Source of the DNA: CAYRVX01 sp964642165
Lineage (GTDB): Bacteria > Planctomycetota > Phycisphaerae > SM23-33
Direction: 5' to 3'
Length of the DNA: 16,288 nucleotides
Assembly: GCA_964642165.1 (NCBI GenBank)
Contig: CAZXOC010000168.1
Coordinates: 1-16,288 of the forward strand
Below the pieces are notes generated by a model, which saw only the letters and a program-made list of their open reading frames with translations, was not told the origin of the DNA and did not search any database. The stretch's first letter is position 1, and each line of letters opens with the position of its first letter. The position numbers and the translations under genes are program-made. Of this stretch, positions 8,649 through 16,280 are shown in pieces.

Positions 8649-10220
8649 CTACGTCCGATCGTCGTCCCGGAAGGCCAGCGCGCCGGTGGGGCAGGCGGCC
8701 ACCACCTCGGCAGCGGCCTTCTCCAGGCCCTCCGCCAGCGACGCGCCGAACGGCACGGCCACGTGGGCGTTGAAGCCGCGGCCGACGAACGTCAGGCCCA
8801 GCCGCTCGCCCGCCCTTTGGGCGATCTGGATGCATAACCCGCAGTGGATGCACTTGCCGGGCTCGAAGATCACGTCGGCGTGCTGGCGGAGCTGCTGGAA
8901 GGTCCGGCGCCGGGTGGGGTACTTGGACGGCTCGGCGCCGTAGGCCTGGGCGTACCGGCGGAGCTTGCAGTCGTCCGGGCGGCGGCAGTCGCAGTGCAGG
9001 CAGCGCAGCGCCTCGGCGACGGCCTCGTCCTTGTCGAAGCCGGCCTTGCCGGAAGCCGGCTCGACGCGCCCGCGGTCGCCGGCGCCGGCCAGGAAGCGGT
9101 CGATCTCGCCTTCCTGGAGCTTGCCGATGCGCACGCTGTAGGGCCGGGCCGGCGCGGCGATCTCGCGCCCGGCGAGGAACCGGTCGATGACGGCGGCGGC
9201 GGCCTTGCCCGCGGCCACCGCCGAGACGGCCATCTTCCGCTGCCGGGGCCAGCACGCGGCGAAGACGCCCTCGCTCGGCGTCCGGTAGGTGCGGCGGTCG
9301 GCGCGGGGGGCCTTGCCGTCCCACTCCAGGCCCAGCGCCGCGGCGGACGCTTGGGTGTCGACCTTCCCCGCCGCGACGAGCACGGCGTCGAACTCGTCGC
9401 GCACCGCGGCGGCGGGAAGTTCCGCGCCGACGCCGCGGCCGCAGCGGAACTCCGCGCCGAGCTGCCGGATGACGTCGATCTCGGCGTCGAGGACGTCGTG
9501 CGGCAGGCGCTGCGGCTCGACGCCGTAGCGCAGCATCCCGCCGGGCGCGGGGTGGTCGTCGAAGACCGTGCAGGCGTGCCCGCGCTGCAGCAGGTGGTAG
9601 GCCGCCGCCAGTCCCGTCGGTCCGGCCCCGACGATGCCGACGCCCTGGCCGGACGCCTCCGCGCGGGGCGGGAGGTAGGGCTCGCCGGAGGCGAGGTCCA
9701 CGTCCGCGACGTAGCGCTTCAGCAGGCAGATCGCCACGGCGGCGTCGTGCTGGCGGCGGCGGCAGCCCTTCTCGCACGGGGCGGGGCAGATGCGCCCCAG
9801 CGCCGCCGGCAGGGCGATGTCGGCCTTGACGGTCTCGACGGCCTGGCGAAGGCGCCCCGCGGCGATCTGGCGGATCATCCGCGGGATGTTCATCGTCGCG
9901 GGGCAGAGGTTGTGGCACGGGGCGATGCAATCGCCCAGGTGCTCGCTGAGCAGCAGTTCCAGGGCGGTTCGCCGGTGGCGGCGGACCTCGTCCGTCTCGC
10001 TCTCGACGCGCATGGCGTCGACGGCCCGGGTGGCGCAGGACGGCACGAGCCCGTTGACGCCGTCGACCTTCACCACGCAGGCCATGCACGACGTGTTCGC
10101 CTCGCAGCCCTCCCGGTAGCACAGGGCGGGGACGTCGATCCCCAGTTTCCTCGCGGCCTGGAGGATCGTGGCCCCCTGGGGGACCTCGACGGCCTGGTTG
10201 TCGATGTGAATCGTGGGCAT
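8649..10220 (-). CDS. StnC/GltD-like iron-sulfur flavoprotein with NuoG-type [2Fe-2S] domain, lacking the NADPH domain
   Basis: 523 residues, last gene of the minus-strand redox operon, starting 39 nt after the NuoEF-type gene. Order: NuoG-like [2Fe-2S] domain with C34, C45, C48 and C62; a LLLSEHLGDC segment; a GltD-type N-terminal Fe-S domain with C98, C102, C106 and C145, C149, C153 (GRICPAPCEKGC); an FAD-binding GAGPTG at 198-203 with APGGMLRYGVEPQRLP; FDAVLVAAG at 277-285; GVFAACW at 318-324; and C-terminal clusters C407/C410/C412/C418 and C457/C460/C463 with C510-P. In the GltD, NfnB and StnC families, roughly 150 residues carrying the NADPH Rossmann fold lie between the last two flavoprotein motifs. 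Here only about 30 do, so that domain is absent, and the usual AGD is ACW. In StnC this subunit accepts electrons from the NuoF-like partner and handles NADP(H). This copy probably uses another acceptor. It is not a glutamate synthase subunit, as no large subunit is nearby. Confidence 0.8.
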   Translation of the reverse strand: MPTIHIDNQAVEVPQGATILQAARKLGIDVPALCYREGCEANTSCMACVVKVDGVNGLVPSCATRAVDAMRVESETDEVRRHRRTALELLLSEHLGDCIAPCHNLCPATMNIPRMIRQIAAGRLRQAVETVKADIALPAALGRICPAPCEKGCRRRQHDAAVAICLLKRYVADVDLASGEPYLPPRAEASGQGVGIVGAGPTGLAAAYHLLQRGHACTVFDDHPAPGGMLRYGVEPQRLPHDVLDAEIDVIRQLGAEFRCGRGVGAELPAAAVRDEFDAVLVAAGKVDTQASAAALGLEWDGKAPRADRRTYRTPSEGVFAACWPRQRKMAVSAVAAGKAAAAVIDRFLAGREIAAPARPYSVRIGKLQEGEIDRFLAGAGDRGRVEPASGKAGFDKDEAVAEALRCLHCDCRRPDDCKLRRYAQAYGAEPSKYPTRRRTFQQLRQHADVIFEPGKCIHCGLCIQIAQRAGERLGLTFVGRGFNAHVAVPFGASLAEGLEKAAAEVVAACPTGALAFRDDDRT

Positions 10221-10259
10221 CCTGGTCTGGATCCTCGCCGGGGCCGTGGCTTGCCGGAT

Positions 10260-12623
10260 CTACTCCACCTCGACGGCGTCGATGGGGCAGATCTGCAGGC
10301 AGCCGCCGCAGCGAACGCACTTGTCCTGGTCGATCTCGTGCTTCTCGTGGGGGCGGAACTCGATCGCGCCGGACGGGCACGCCTGGGCGCACTTCGTGCA
10401 GCCGATGCAATCGTCGGTGATCCGGTAGGAGATCAGCGCCCGGCACGCCCCGGCGGGGCAGCGGCCCAGCACGTGGGCCTCGTACTCCTCGCGGAAGTAG
10501 GCCAGCGTGGACAGCACGGGGTTCGGCGCGGTCTTGCCCAGCCCGCACAGGCTGCCGCGCTTCACCGCCCGGGCCAGCTCCTCCAGCCGCTCGATGTCGT
10601 CCTTCTTGCCCTCGCCGGCGCACAGCCGCGTGAGGATCTCCAGCATGTGGTGCGTCCCGACGCGGCACAGCGTGCACTTGCCGCACGACTGGTCCTGCGT
10701 GAAGCTCAGGAAGTACCGGGCGATGTCCACCATGCAGTCGCTCTCGTCCAGCACGACCAGCCCCCCCGAGCCCATCATCGCCCCCACGCCCGTCAGGGCC
10801 TCGTAGTCGACGGCCGTGTCCGCCAGCCGCTCCGGCACGCAGCCCCCCGAGGGCCCGCCCACCTGGACCGCCTTGAACCGCTTGCCGCCGGCGATCCCCC
10901 CGCCGACCTCCTCGACGATCTGCCGCAGCGTCACGCCCATCGGCACCTCGATCAGCCCGCCGCGCCGGATCTTGCCCGCCAGGGCGAAGACCTTCGTGCC
11001 CTTCGACCGCCCCGTGCCCATCGCGGCGAAGGCCTCCGGGCCGTTGCGGATGATCCACGGCACCACGGCGTACGTCTCGACGTTGTTGACCAAGGTCGGG
11101 CGCCCGTACAGCCCGCACTCGGCCGGGTAGGGCGGGCGGAGGCGCGGCATGCCCCGCCGCCCCTCGATCGACGCCAGCAGGGCCGTCTCCTCCCCGCAGA
11201 CGAACGCGCCGGCCCCCTCCATGATCCGCAGGTGCAGCGAGAAGCCGCTGGAGAGGATGTCCTCGCCCAGCAGGCCCTCCTGCTCGCAGCGGGCCAGCGC
11301 CTCGCGGATGCGCCGCACGGCCAGGGGGTACTCGGCGCGGATATAGAACCGCCCCTCCGACGCGCCGACCGCGTAGGCGGCGATGATCATCCCCTCCACG
11401 ATCCGGTACGGGTAGGACTCCAGCAGCATGCGGTCCATGAACGCCCCGGGGTCGCCCTCGTCGCCGTTGCAGACGATGTACTTCGGCTCGCCCGTCGCCG
11501 CCCGGACGCGCCGCCACTTCGTCCCCGTGTCGAAGCCCGCGCCGCCCCGGCCTCGCAGCCCGCTGCGCTCGACCCGGCCGATCGCCTCTTCCGGCGAGAG
11601 CTGCCGGATGCACGTGCGGAGGGCCTGGAAGCCGTCGTGGCGGACGTACTCGTCCATGTCCGTCGGGTCCATCACGCCGCAGTGCTCGGTGGCGATGTGC
11701 CTCTGGCGCCCGAGGAACGCCGCGACGGGCGGGTCGCGGGTCTCGATGTGATACCGCGTGATGGGCTCCCAGACCTCGTCGGTCAGGAGCCCCTCCAGGG
11801 CGCGGGACGCGACGCTGCCGATCCGGCGCAGCAGCCCGCGCGGGCGAAAGTGCCTCAGGACGATCTTGCGGGCGTCGCTCGGCTGGACCCGCGCGTACAG
11901 GGCGCCGGGGCCCTGGGGGCGAACCACCTCCACCAGCGGGGTCTGGTGGCACATGCCGACGCAGCCGACCCGCTTGACCCGGGCGTTGACCCCGACGTCG
12001 CGCAGCGTCTGCACCAGGACGTCGCGCACGTTCGCGCTGCCGCCGGCCATGCAGCACGAGCCCAGCCCCACCCGGATCTCGGCGACGGGCGGGCCGTCCC
12101 CCGCCGCCCGGCGCTTCGGCGCGCGCCGGTCGCCCTCCGCCTCGCGCTGGAGGAAGTCCTCGAACATCCGCCCCACGCCGTCGGGCGTGAGGTGACCGTA
12201 CGTCACGTCGTCGATCCGCACCACCGGCGCGAGCGTGCAGCAGCCCATGCAGGCGACGCGCTGGACGGTGAACCGCCCGTCAGGGTCCGTGTCGTCGTCG
12301 GGCGGGATGCCCAGGTGCTCGTAGAGGGCCTCCAGGACGCGCCCGGCGCCCTTGACGTGGCAGGCCGTCCCCACGCACACGTAGGCGATGTGGTCCCCCA
12401 CCGGGCGGTGGCGGAACTGGTCGTAGAACGTCGAGACGCCCGCGACGTCGGCCGGCGTGATCTCCGTCAGCTCGCACACGCGCTCCAGCGCCGCCTGCGG
12501 CAGGTAGCGGTAGTGCTCCTGGACGGCCTGGAGGATCGGGATGAGCCCGGACTTGGCCCGTCCGATCCGCTCGACCGTCTCGTCCACGCATGTCAGATCA
12601 ACGTCGGTCATTCCATCCGCCAT
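10260..12623 (-). CDS. Fused NuoE-NuoF-type NADH dehydrogenase subunit, HydBC/StnAB class
   Basis: 787 residues. Domains: NuoE/HydC thioredoxin-like [2Fe-2S] at about 20-160 (C83, C88, C125, C129); a second thioredoxin-like [2Fe-2S] domain at 180-255 (C190/C191, C221, C225); NuoF at about 290-700 with FMN site GLRGRGGAGF (355-364), NADH site CNGDEGDPGAFMD (385-397), GAGAFVCGEETAL (470-482) and [4Fe-4S] ligands C647, C650, C653 and C693; a CPAGAC pair (C722, C727); and two C-terminal [4Fe-4S] clusters (C739/742/745/749 and C769/772/775/779). Extra thioredoxin-like and ferredoxin domains flanking NuoF mark the soluble HydB/HndC/StnB class of flavin-bifurcating enzymes, not respiratory complex I. 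HydC/StnA is normally a separate gene; here it is joined N-terminally. It oxidises or reduces NADH and passes electrons to Fe-S partners, most likely the flavoprotein encoded next. The start could be ATG 12623 or ATG 12611; the second has the better ribosome-binding site (GGCGGATGG). Confidence 0.9.
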   Translation of the reverse strand: MADGMTDVDLTCVDETVERIGRAKSGLIPILQAVQEHYRYLPQAALERVCELTEITPADVAGVSTFYDQFRHRPVGDHIAYVCVGTACHVKGAGRVLEALYEHLGIPPDDDTDPDGRFTVQRVACMGCCTLAPVVRIDDVTYGHLTPDGVGRMFEDFLQREAEGDRRAPKRRAAGDGPPVAEIRVGLGSCCMAGGSANVRDVLVQTLRDVGVNARVKRVGCVGMCHQTPLVEVVRPQGPGALYARVQPSDARKIVLRHFRPRGLLRRIGSVASRALEGLLTDEVWEPITRYHIETRDPPVAAFLGRQRHIATEHCGVMDPTDMDEYVRHDGFQALRTCIRQLSPEEAIGRVERSGLRGRGGAGFDTGTKWRRVRAATGEPKYIVCNGDEGDPGAFMDRMLLESYPYRIVEGMIIAAYAVGASEGRFYIRAEYPLAVRRIREALARCEQEGLLGEDILSSGFSLHLRIMEGAGAFVCGEETALLASIEGRRGMPRLRPPYPAECGLYGRPTLVNNVETYAVVPWIIRNGPEAFAAMGTGRSKGTKVFALAGKIRRGGLIEVPMGVTLRQIVEEVGGGIAGGKRFKAVQVGGPSGGCVPERLADTAVDYEALTGVGAMMGSGGLVVLDESDCMVDIARYFLSFTQDQSCGKCTLCRVGTHHMLEILTRLCAGEGKKDDIERLEELARAVKRGSLCGLGKTAPNPVLSTLAYFREEYEAHVLGRCPAGACRALISYRITDDCIGCTKCAQACPSGAIEFRPHEKHEIDQDKCVRCGGCLQICPIDAVEVE

Positions 12624-12652
12624 CCGCCGTCAGCCGTCACCGATCAGCGATC
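12611..12652 (-). repeat. Six degenerate 7-nt tandem repeats across a stop/start junction
   Basis: On the coding (minus) strand the six consecutive heptamers are GATCGCT, GATCGGT, GACGGCT, GACGGCG, GATGGCG and GATGGAA, fitting GAYSGNN. They contain the TGA stop of the propeller gene (12646-12644) and both candidate ATGs of the NuoEF gene (12623 and 12611). A 7-nt unit is not a multiple of three, so copy-number change would shift frame and spacing. It may supply the ribosome-binding site or be a slippage-prone tract. Confidence 0.6.
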
Positions 12653-14419
12653 GGCCGCCGGCGGGTCGGTCTTCTCCGCGATGCAGAACAGGTGCTTCCT
12701 GCCCCGGAGGTACATCCTGCCGTCGGCGAAGGCCGGGCAGGCGTAGACGGTCTCGCCGAGCTGATTGGTGTGCAGCAGCTTGAACTCCGCCCCGGCGCCG
12801 ACGACGAACGTGACGCCCTTGGTCGTCACGAGGTAGATCGTCTCGCCGACGAGGCTGGGCGAGGCGTTGAACATCTTCTCGAGTTCGTGGTCGTAGAGCT
12901 TCTTGCCGCTCCCGGCGTCGTAGCAGGTCAGCGTCCCGCCCGTCTGGAGCAGCCAGACGCGCTTCCCGTCGGTCAGGGGGCTGGTGAGGTCGGGCAGGCC
13001 CTCGTCGGCCGACCAGCGCACGTGCGTCTCCGTCACGTCTCCCGCGCCGTCGGCGCCGATGGCGTACAGCTCCGTCTCGGCGGAGACGGCATAGGCGACG
13101 CCGCCGGCGTAGACCGCGCTGGAGGCCGCGTCCGCGCCGTCCATGCACTTCGCCCGCCAGAGCTCCCTGCCGTCGCCGGGGTCGTAGGAGATCACCCACG
13201 GGTTGGCGCTGGTCAGGAGTTGCGGCCGCGCGTCGTCGTCGACGAGCGCCGGCGTGGCCCACGAGGAGCCCACCGGGCGGCGCTTCTGCCAGGCCAGCCG
13301 CCCCGTCTCGCCGTCGAAGGCCAGCAGCTTGGACATGTAGTCCTCGAGGCTGCCCTGGTCCCACAGGACCAGCACCAGGTTGCGGTACATCGCCAGCGAC
13401 GAGCCGTGCGTGTACTGGTTGTCGGGCTGGCCGAGCCCCGTCGCCCAGACGCGCCGCCCGGCGTGATCGAAGCACGCCAGGTCGCCGTTGGGAAAGAGGG
13501 CGAAGACGCGCTCGTCGTCGCAGACGGGCGTGGGCGCGGCGTAGCCCGTCTCCTCGTAGGCGGACTTGCTTCTCGGCGGGCTGCCCCGGATGTCCCGGAC
13601 CTCCGCGGTCCAGAGCCGCTTGCCGGTGACGGCATCGAAGCCGTAGACCTCGCGCCGGTCGCGCTTCGCCCCGGTCAGGAAGATGCGGCCGCCCCAGACG
13701 ATCGGCGAGCTCTTGCCGGGCAGCGGGACGGGCGTCTTCCAGAGGATGTTCCGCCCGGTGTTGGCGTCCCACTCGGTGGGGATGTTGGTGTAGGCGGAGG
13801 TGCCCAGCCCCCCGGGACCGCGGAAGCGAGGCCAGTTCCGCGCCACCTCCTCGGGGTCGGCGGTGTGCGGCGGCGGGGGCGGCACGGCCGTGAGGCGAAT
13901 GTACGCCTGGACCCCCAGGGGCGCCAGGGCTCCCACGACGAGGAGGCCCCCGAGTATCGTGACCGCTCGGCGCCCGCGTCGGACGCCGCGCATTTCCTGC
14001 GCGACGTCGGCCGGCTTGCCGCTGGGGTGGGGGATTCGCCGGGCCAGGGCCGCGGCCGCCGCCGCGCCGGCGAGGAAGACGCCCAGCCCGCCGAGCAGCA
14101 GGTAGTGGCCGAACCTGGCGCGCGTCACGTGGGCGAAGTACTCCCGCCGCAGGTCCAGGTCCACCTGGCGGATCCGCTCGGCGAGTTGGGCGTCCTTGGG
14201 CGTGCGGGCAAGCCGGGCGCGAAGGCGGGCCAGCTCGTCGGGCTCGAGGAGGTCTCCCGGGCGGTCGCGGGCGAGGTCGTGGGCCAGCACGGCCGCCACG
14301 GCCAGCGCCGCGACGCCCGCCGCGGCGGCGATGCCCAGGGCTACGGCGTAGCCCGTCTGCGGCGGCGCCGGCGGGCGCTGCGCTTCGGCGTTCGGCATGT
14401 CGGGTTCGTTGGTCGGCAT
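12644..14419 (-). CDS. Membrane-anchored PQQ-like beta-propeller protein
   Basis: 591 residues. Hydrophobic helices lie at about 24-47, 103-127 and 151-172; the Arg-rich stretch at 139-151 (GVRRGRRAV) before the third helix implies it lies inside, so the C-terminal propeller faces the periplasm. The propeller opens with RNWPRFRGPGGLGTS at about 194-208. Repeats then follow the PQQ-like pattern: VYGFDAVTGKRLWTAE, LACFDHAGRRVWA, LLAFDGETGRLAW, VISYDPGDGRELWRA and LTCYDAGSGKKLYD. Such propellers bind PQQ in quinoprotein dehydrogenases or act as non-redox scaffolds (BamB type); I see no dehydrogenase signature or haem motif, so its role here is unknown. The start is ATG 14419, 17 nt after the previous stop; ATG 14398 is an alternative. 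The residues after ATG 14419 are hydrophilic, so either start leaves the helices intact. It lies between the membrane ferredoxin and the NADH-oxidoreductase gene, suggesting one transcription unit. Confidence 0.85.
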   Translation of the reverse strand: MPTNEPDMPNAEAQRPPAPPQTGYAVALGIAAAAGVAALAVAAVLAHDLARDRPGDLLEPDELARLRARLARTPKDAQLAERIRQVDLDLRREYFAHVTRARFGHYLLLGGLGVFLAGAAAAAALARRIPHPSGKPADVAQEMRGVRRGRRAVTILGGLLVVGALAPLGVQAYIRLTAVPPPPPHTADPEEVARNWPRFRGPGGLGTSAYTNIPTEWDANTGRNILWKTPVPLPGKSSPIVWGGRIFLTGAKRDRREVYGFDAVTGKRLWTAEVRDIRGSPPRSKSAYEETGYAAPTPVCDDERVFALFPNGDLACFDHAGRRVWATGLGQPDNQYTHGSSLAMYRNLVLVLWDQGSLEDYMSKLLAFDGETGRLAWQKRRPVGSSWATPALVDDDARPQLLTSANPWVISYDPGDGRELWRAKCMDGADAASSAVYAGGVAYAVSAETELYAIGADGAGDVTETHVRWSADEGLPDLTSPLTDGKRVWLLQTGGTLTCYDAGSGKKLYDHELEKMFNASPSLVGETIYLVTTKGVTFVVGAGAEFKLLHTNQLGETVYACPAFADGRMYLRGRKHLFCIAEKTDPPAADR

Positions 14420-14436
14420 CTCTGGGCGGGCGAGGG

Positions 14437-15837
14437 CTATGCCTCCGCCGGGGTGATCGTCACCTCCGTGCCCTTTCGGGCGGCCCGCTCGATGGGGCAG
14501 TGCGCGAAGCAGCGTCCGCAGGCGACGCAGCTGGCCCGATCGGCCTCGTAGTCGCGGCGACGCCTCCGCAGGCCCAGCCCCGCGAGTTTCAGCGCGATGA
14601 CGAGGCCCACGAACGCCCCGAGCAGGTGGGCCGCGCCGACGCCCAGCCCGCCCGGGCGCCACAGCGCGGTGAAGGTCGACTCGATCCCGCCGGCGTCGGC
14701 GTAGAGGTCGTCGGCGGTCCGCCCGGTCGCGCGGAAGGCCTCGCTGGCCTCGGTGGTGCCGTCGACCTCGCCGGCGTTCTCCAGGCGGATACGGTCGGCC
14801 AGGGCGACCGTCGGGTGCAGGCGGGCCATCGTCGGCCCGAGCAGCCCGCCGAAGAAGCCCCCCGCGACGACGAGCGCGGGCAGCAGCGCGAGCATGACGG
14901 CCAGCGGCGCCTTGCCGCGCGTCCGCTGGCGGTCCGCCGCCTCCGCCGTGGGCCGGCGGATCGCCCCGAACGGGCAGGCGTCCTCGCACAGCCGGCACTG
15001 CACGCACTCCGTGGGCGTGATCGTCACGCGGTAGCGCGACACCTTCGACAGCAGCCCCAGCAGCGCGCCGTACGGGCAGAGGTAGCGGCAGTACGGCCGG
15101 GCTACGAACAGGCCGACCGCCACGAAACCCCCCGCCAGCAGCAGCATGCCCGTCCGCCCGCTGACGGCCGCCGGGTCCAGGCCCGGGTCGCGCCGCGCCC
15201 AGCCCTCCAGCATCTTGCCCAGCGGCACCAGCCGGAAGATCGAGACGAACGGGTCGTACCGGCAGATGATCCACGCGCTGTCCGTGACGGCGAAGACCAC
15301 CGCCGCGCCCAGGTAGACCCACGCCAGCAGCCCCAGCGATTGCTCCAGCCAGCCGGGCACGCGGAGCGGGTGGACGGCGACGAGGTCCTGCACCGCCCCG
15401 AGGGGGCAGACGGCCGCGCAGAACGTCCGCCCGAAGAACAGCGCCGTCGCCAGCGGCAGGACGAAGATCAGGACCACCACCAGCGGCAGGACCGTGCCGC
15501 CGGCGAGCCCCTGCGCGACGTTCTGGATGGCCCCGATGGGGCAGACGCACCCGCCGCGGTAGAAGCCGAAGTACAGCAGCGAGAAGACGCTCAGCGCGAC
15601 GATCGGCCAGCGGTAGCGGACGCGCAGCGCCAGGACGGACGCCGCCGCCAGCGCGACGGCCAGCACGCCGAGGTCCACGATCTCGTGCCAGGGCGCCGCG
15701 GCCGCCGGGCTGCGGGTGGGCGGCATGGTGTAGCCGCTCTCGAACTCCGGCGGGGGGAACCGCTCCTGGGCCGCGGAGGGCACGGCCAGGCACAGCAGGC
15801 CGAGGAGCAGCGCGGCGGTGGGGACGGGGCGACTCAT
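14437..15837 (-). CDS. NapH/NosR-type membrane polyferredoxin
   Basis: 466 residues. A signal-like N-terminus (hydrophobic core at 8-22, SAAQE) precedes several membrane helices at about 54-71, 77-92, 113-135, 168-185, 230-246, 311-333 and 398-421. Cysteine motifs: GGCVCPIGA (C97, C99), RTFCAAVCPLGA (C140, C144), ICRYDPF (C192), RPYCRYLCPYGA (C250, C254), a [4Fe-4S] motif C278/C281/C284/C288-P, and a C-terminal C437/C440/C443/C447-P. The paired membrane CxxxCP motifs followed by ferredoxin-type clusters are the hallmark of NapH and the C-terminal half of NosR, which pass electrons across the inner membrane. A soluble loop at about 335-395 separates the last two helices. No FMN-binding domain is present, unlike full NosR. 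The start overlaps the upstream stop as ATGA (15834-15837), so the pair is probably translationally coupled. Family confident; electron donor and acceptor unknown. Confidence 0.9.
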   Translation of the reverse strand: MSRPVPTAALLLGLLCLAVPSAAQERFPPPEFESGYTMPPTRSPAAAAPWHEIVDLGVLAVALAAASVLALRVRYRWPIVALSVFSLLYFGFYRGGCVCPIGAIQNVAQGLAGGTVLPLVVVLIFVLPLATALFFGRTFCAAVCPLGAVQDLVAVHPLRVPGWLEQSLGLLAWVYLGAAVVFAVTDSAWIICRYDPFVSIFRLVPLGKMLEGWARRDPGLDPAAVSGRTGMLLLAGGFVAVGLFVARPYCRYLCPYGALLGLLSKVSRYRVTITPTECVQCRLCEDACPFGAIRRPTAEAADRQRTRGKAPLAVMLALLPALVVAGGFFGGLLGPTMARLHPTVALADRIRLENAGEVDGTTEASEAFRATGRTADDLYADAGGIESTFTALWRPGGLGVGAAHLLGAFVGLVIALKLAGLGLRRRRRDYEADRASCVACGRCFAHCPIERAARKGTEVTITPAEA

Positions 15838-16280
15838 TCGGCCCCTTCCGTCTCGTCGAGCAGGTACGGGCGGCTCGCGGGGACGCGCCGGAAGGCCTGG
15901 GTCGGGCAGGTCGCCGCGATGGCGCACTCGTTGCAGTTCAGGCACCGGTCGTGGCGGACCTGGAGGACCAGCGAGCCGTTGCCCTCCTTCCGGCACTGCT
16001 CGACGCACTTGCCGCAGGCGATGCAGAGCTCCTCGTCGACCGTGTACTCGTAGTACGGGTCCTCGATGAACCGCCGCGTGATCGCGCCGGTCGGGCAGAG
16101 CTGGCTCTCGGCCCCCGTGCCCAGGCTCGACAGCCCGCTTTGGAAGTACCCGAAGCACAGGTCGCAGTAGCCGCACTTCTCGAAGATCTGGACGCACCGC
16201 ACGGCCGAGATCTCCAGGACGCAGTTCGTCGCGCACTGGCCGCACTGGTTGCACAGGGTCGGGTCGAGCTGCCAGACCAT
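15834..16280 (-). CDS. Soluble polyferredoxin with multiple [4Fe-4S] motifs
   Basis: 148 residues, no signal peptide or membrane helix, so cytoplasmic. Cysteine groups: C10/C13/C16/C20, C29/C36/C39/C42 with C62-P, C86/C89/C92/C96 and C113/C116/C119/C125-P, enough for three or four [4Fe-4S] clusters. The sequence MVWQLDPTLCNQCGQCATNC, with EKCGYCDLCFGYF and VRHDRCLNCNECA, fits a family I recall as electron carriers beside NapH/Rnf-like membrane proteins. The start is ATG 16280; GAGGAG abuts it with no spacing, and only 8 upstream bases are visible, so an upstream start outside the window cannot be excluded, though MVWQ-type starts are typical of this family. It is the first gene of the redox operon in view; anything further upstream (often an FMN-binding protein) is outside the window. 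Confidence 0.85.
   Translation of the reverse strand: MVWQLDPTLCNQCGQCATNCVLEISAVRCVQIFEKCGYCDLCFGYFQSGLSSLGTGAESQLCPTGAITRRFIEDPYYEYTVDEELCIACGKCVEQCRKEGNGSLVLQVRHDRCLNCNECAIAATCPTQAFRRVPASRPYLLDETEGAE

Noticed and set aside
8649..10220. Glutamate synthase small subunit
   Set aside because: The NuoG-like N-terminus, extra Fe-S clusters, absent NADPH domain and absence of a GltB gene argue against it.
8649..12623. Hydrogenase (HydABC) or respiratory complex I operon
   Set aside because: No H-cluster or NiFe subunit and no other Nuo subunits are present. The ferredoxin-flanked NuoF and GltD-like partner fit the Stn type better.
8844..12746. A 1300-residue plus-strand open frame opposite the NuoEF-type and GltD-like genes
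   Set aside because: The minus-strand frames carry clear Fe-S, FMN, NADH and FAD motifs; the plus-strand translation is low-complexity Ala/Arg/Asp/Gly and spans two genes.
14437..16254. A longer 605-residue start for the NapH-like protein
   Set aside because: The upstream part overlaps the polyferredoxin gene out of frame and is low-complexity. The start at 15837 gives a signal peptide and an ATGA overlap.
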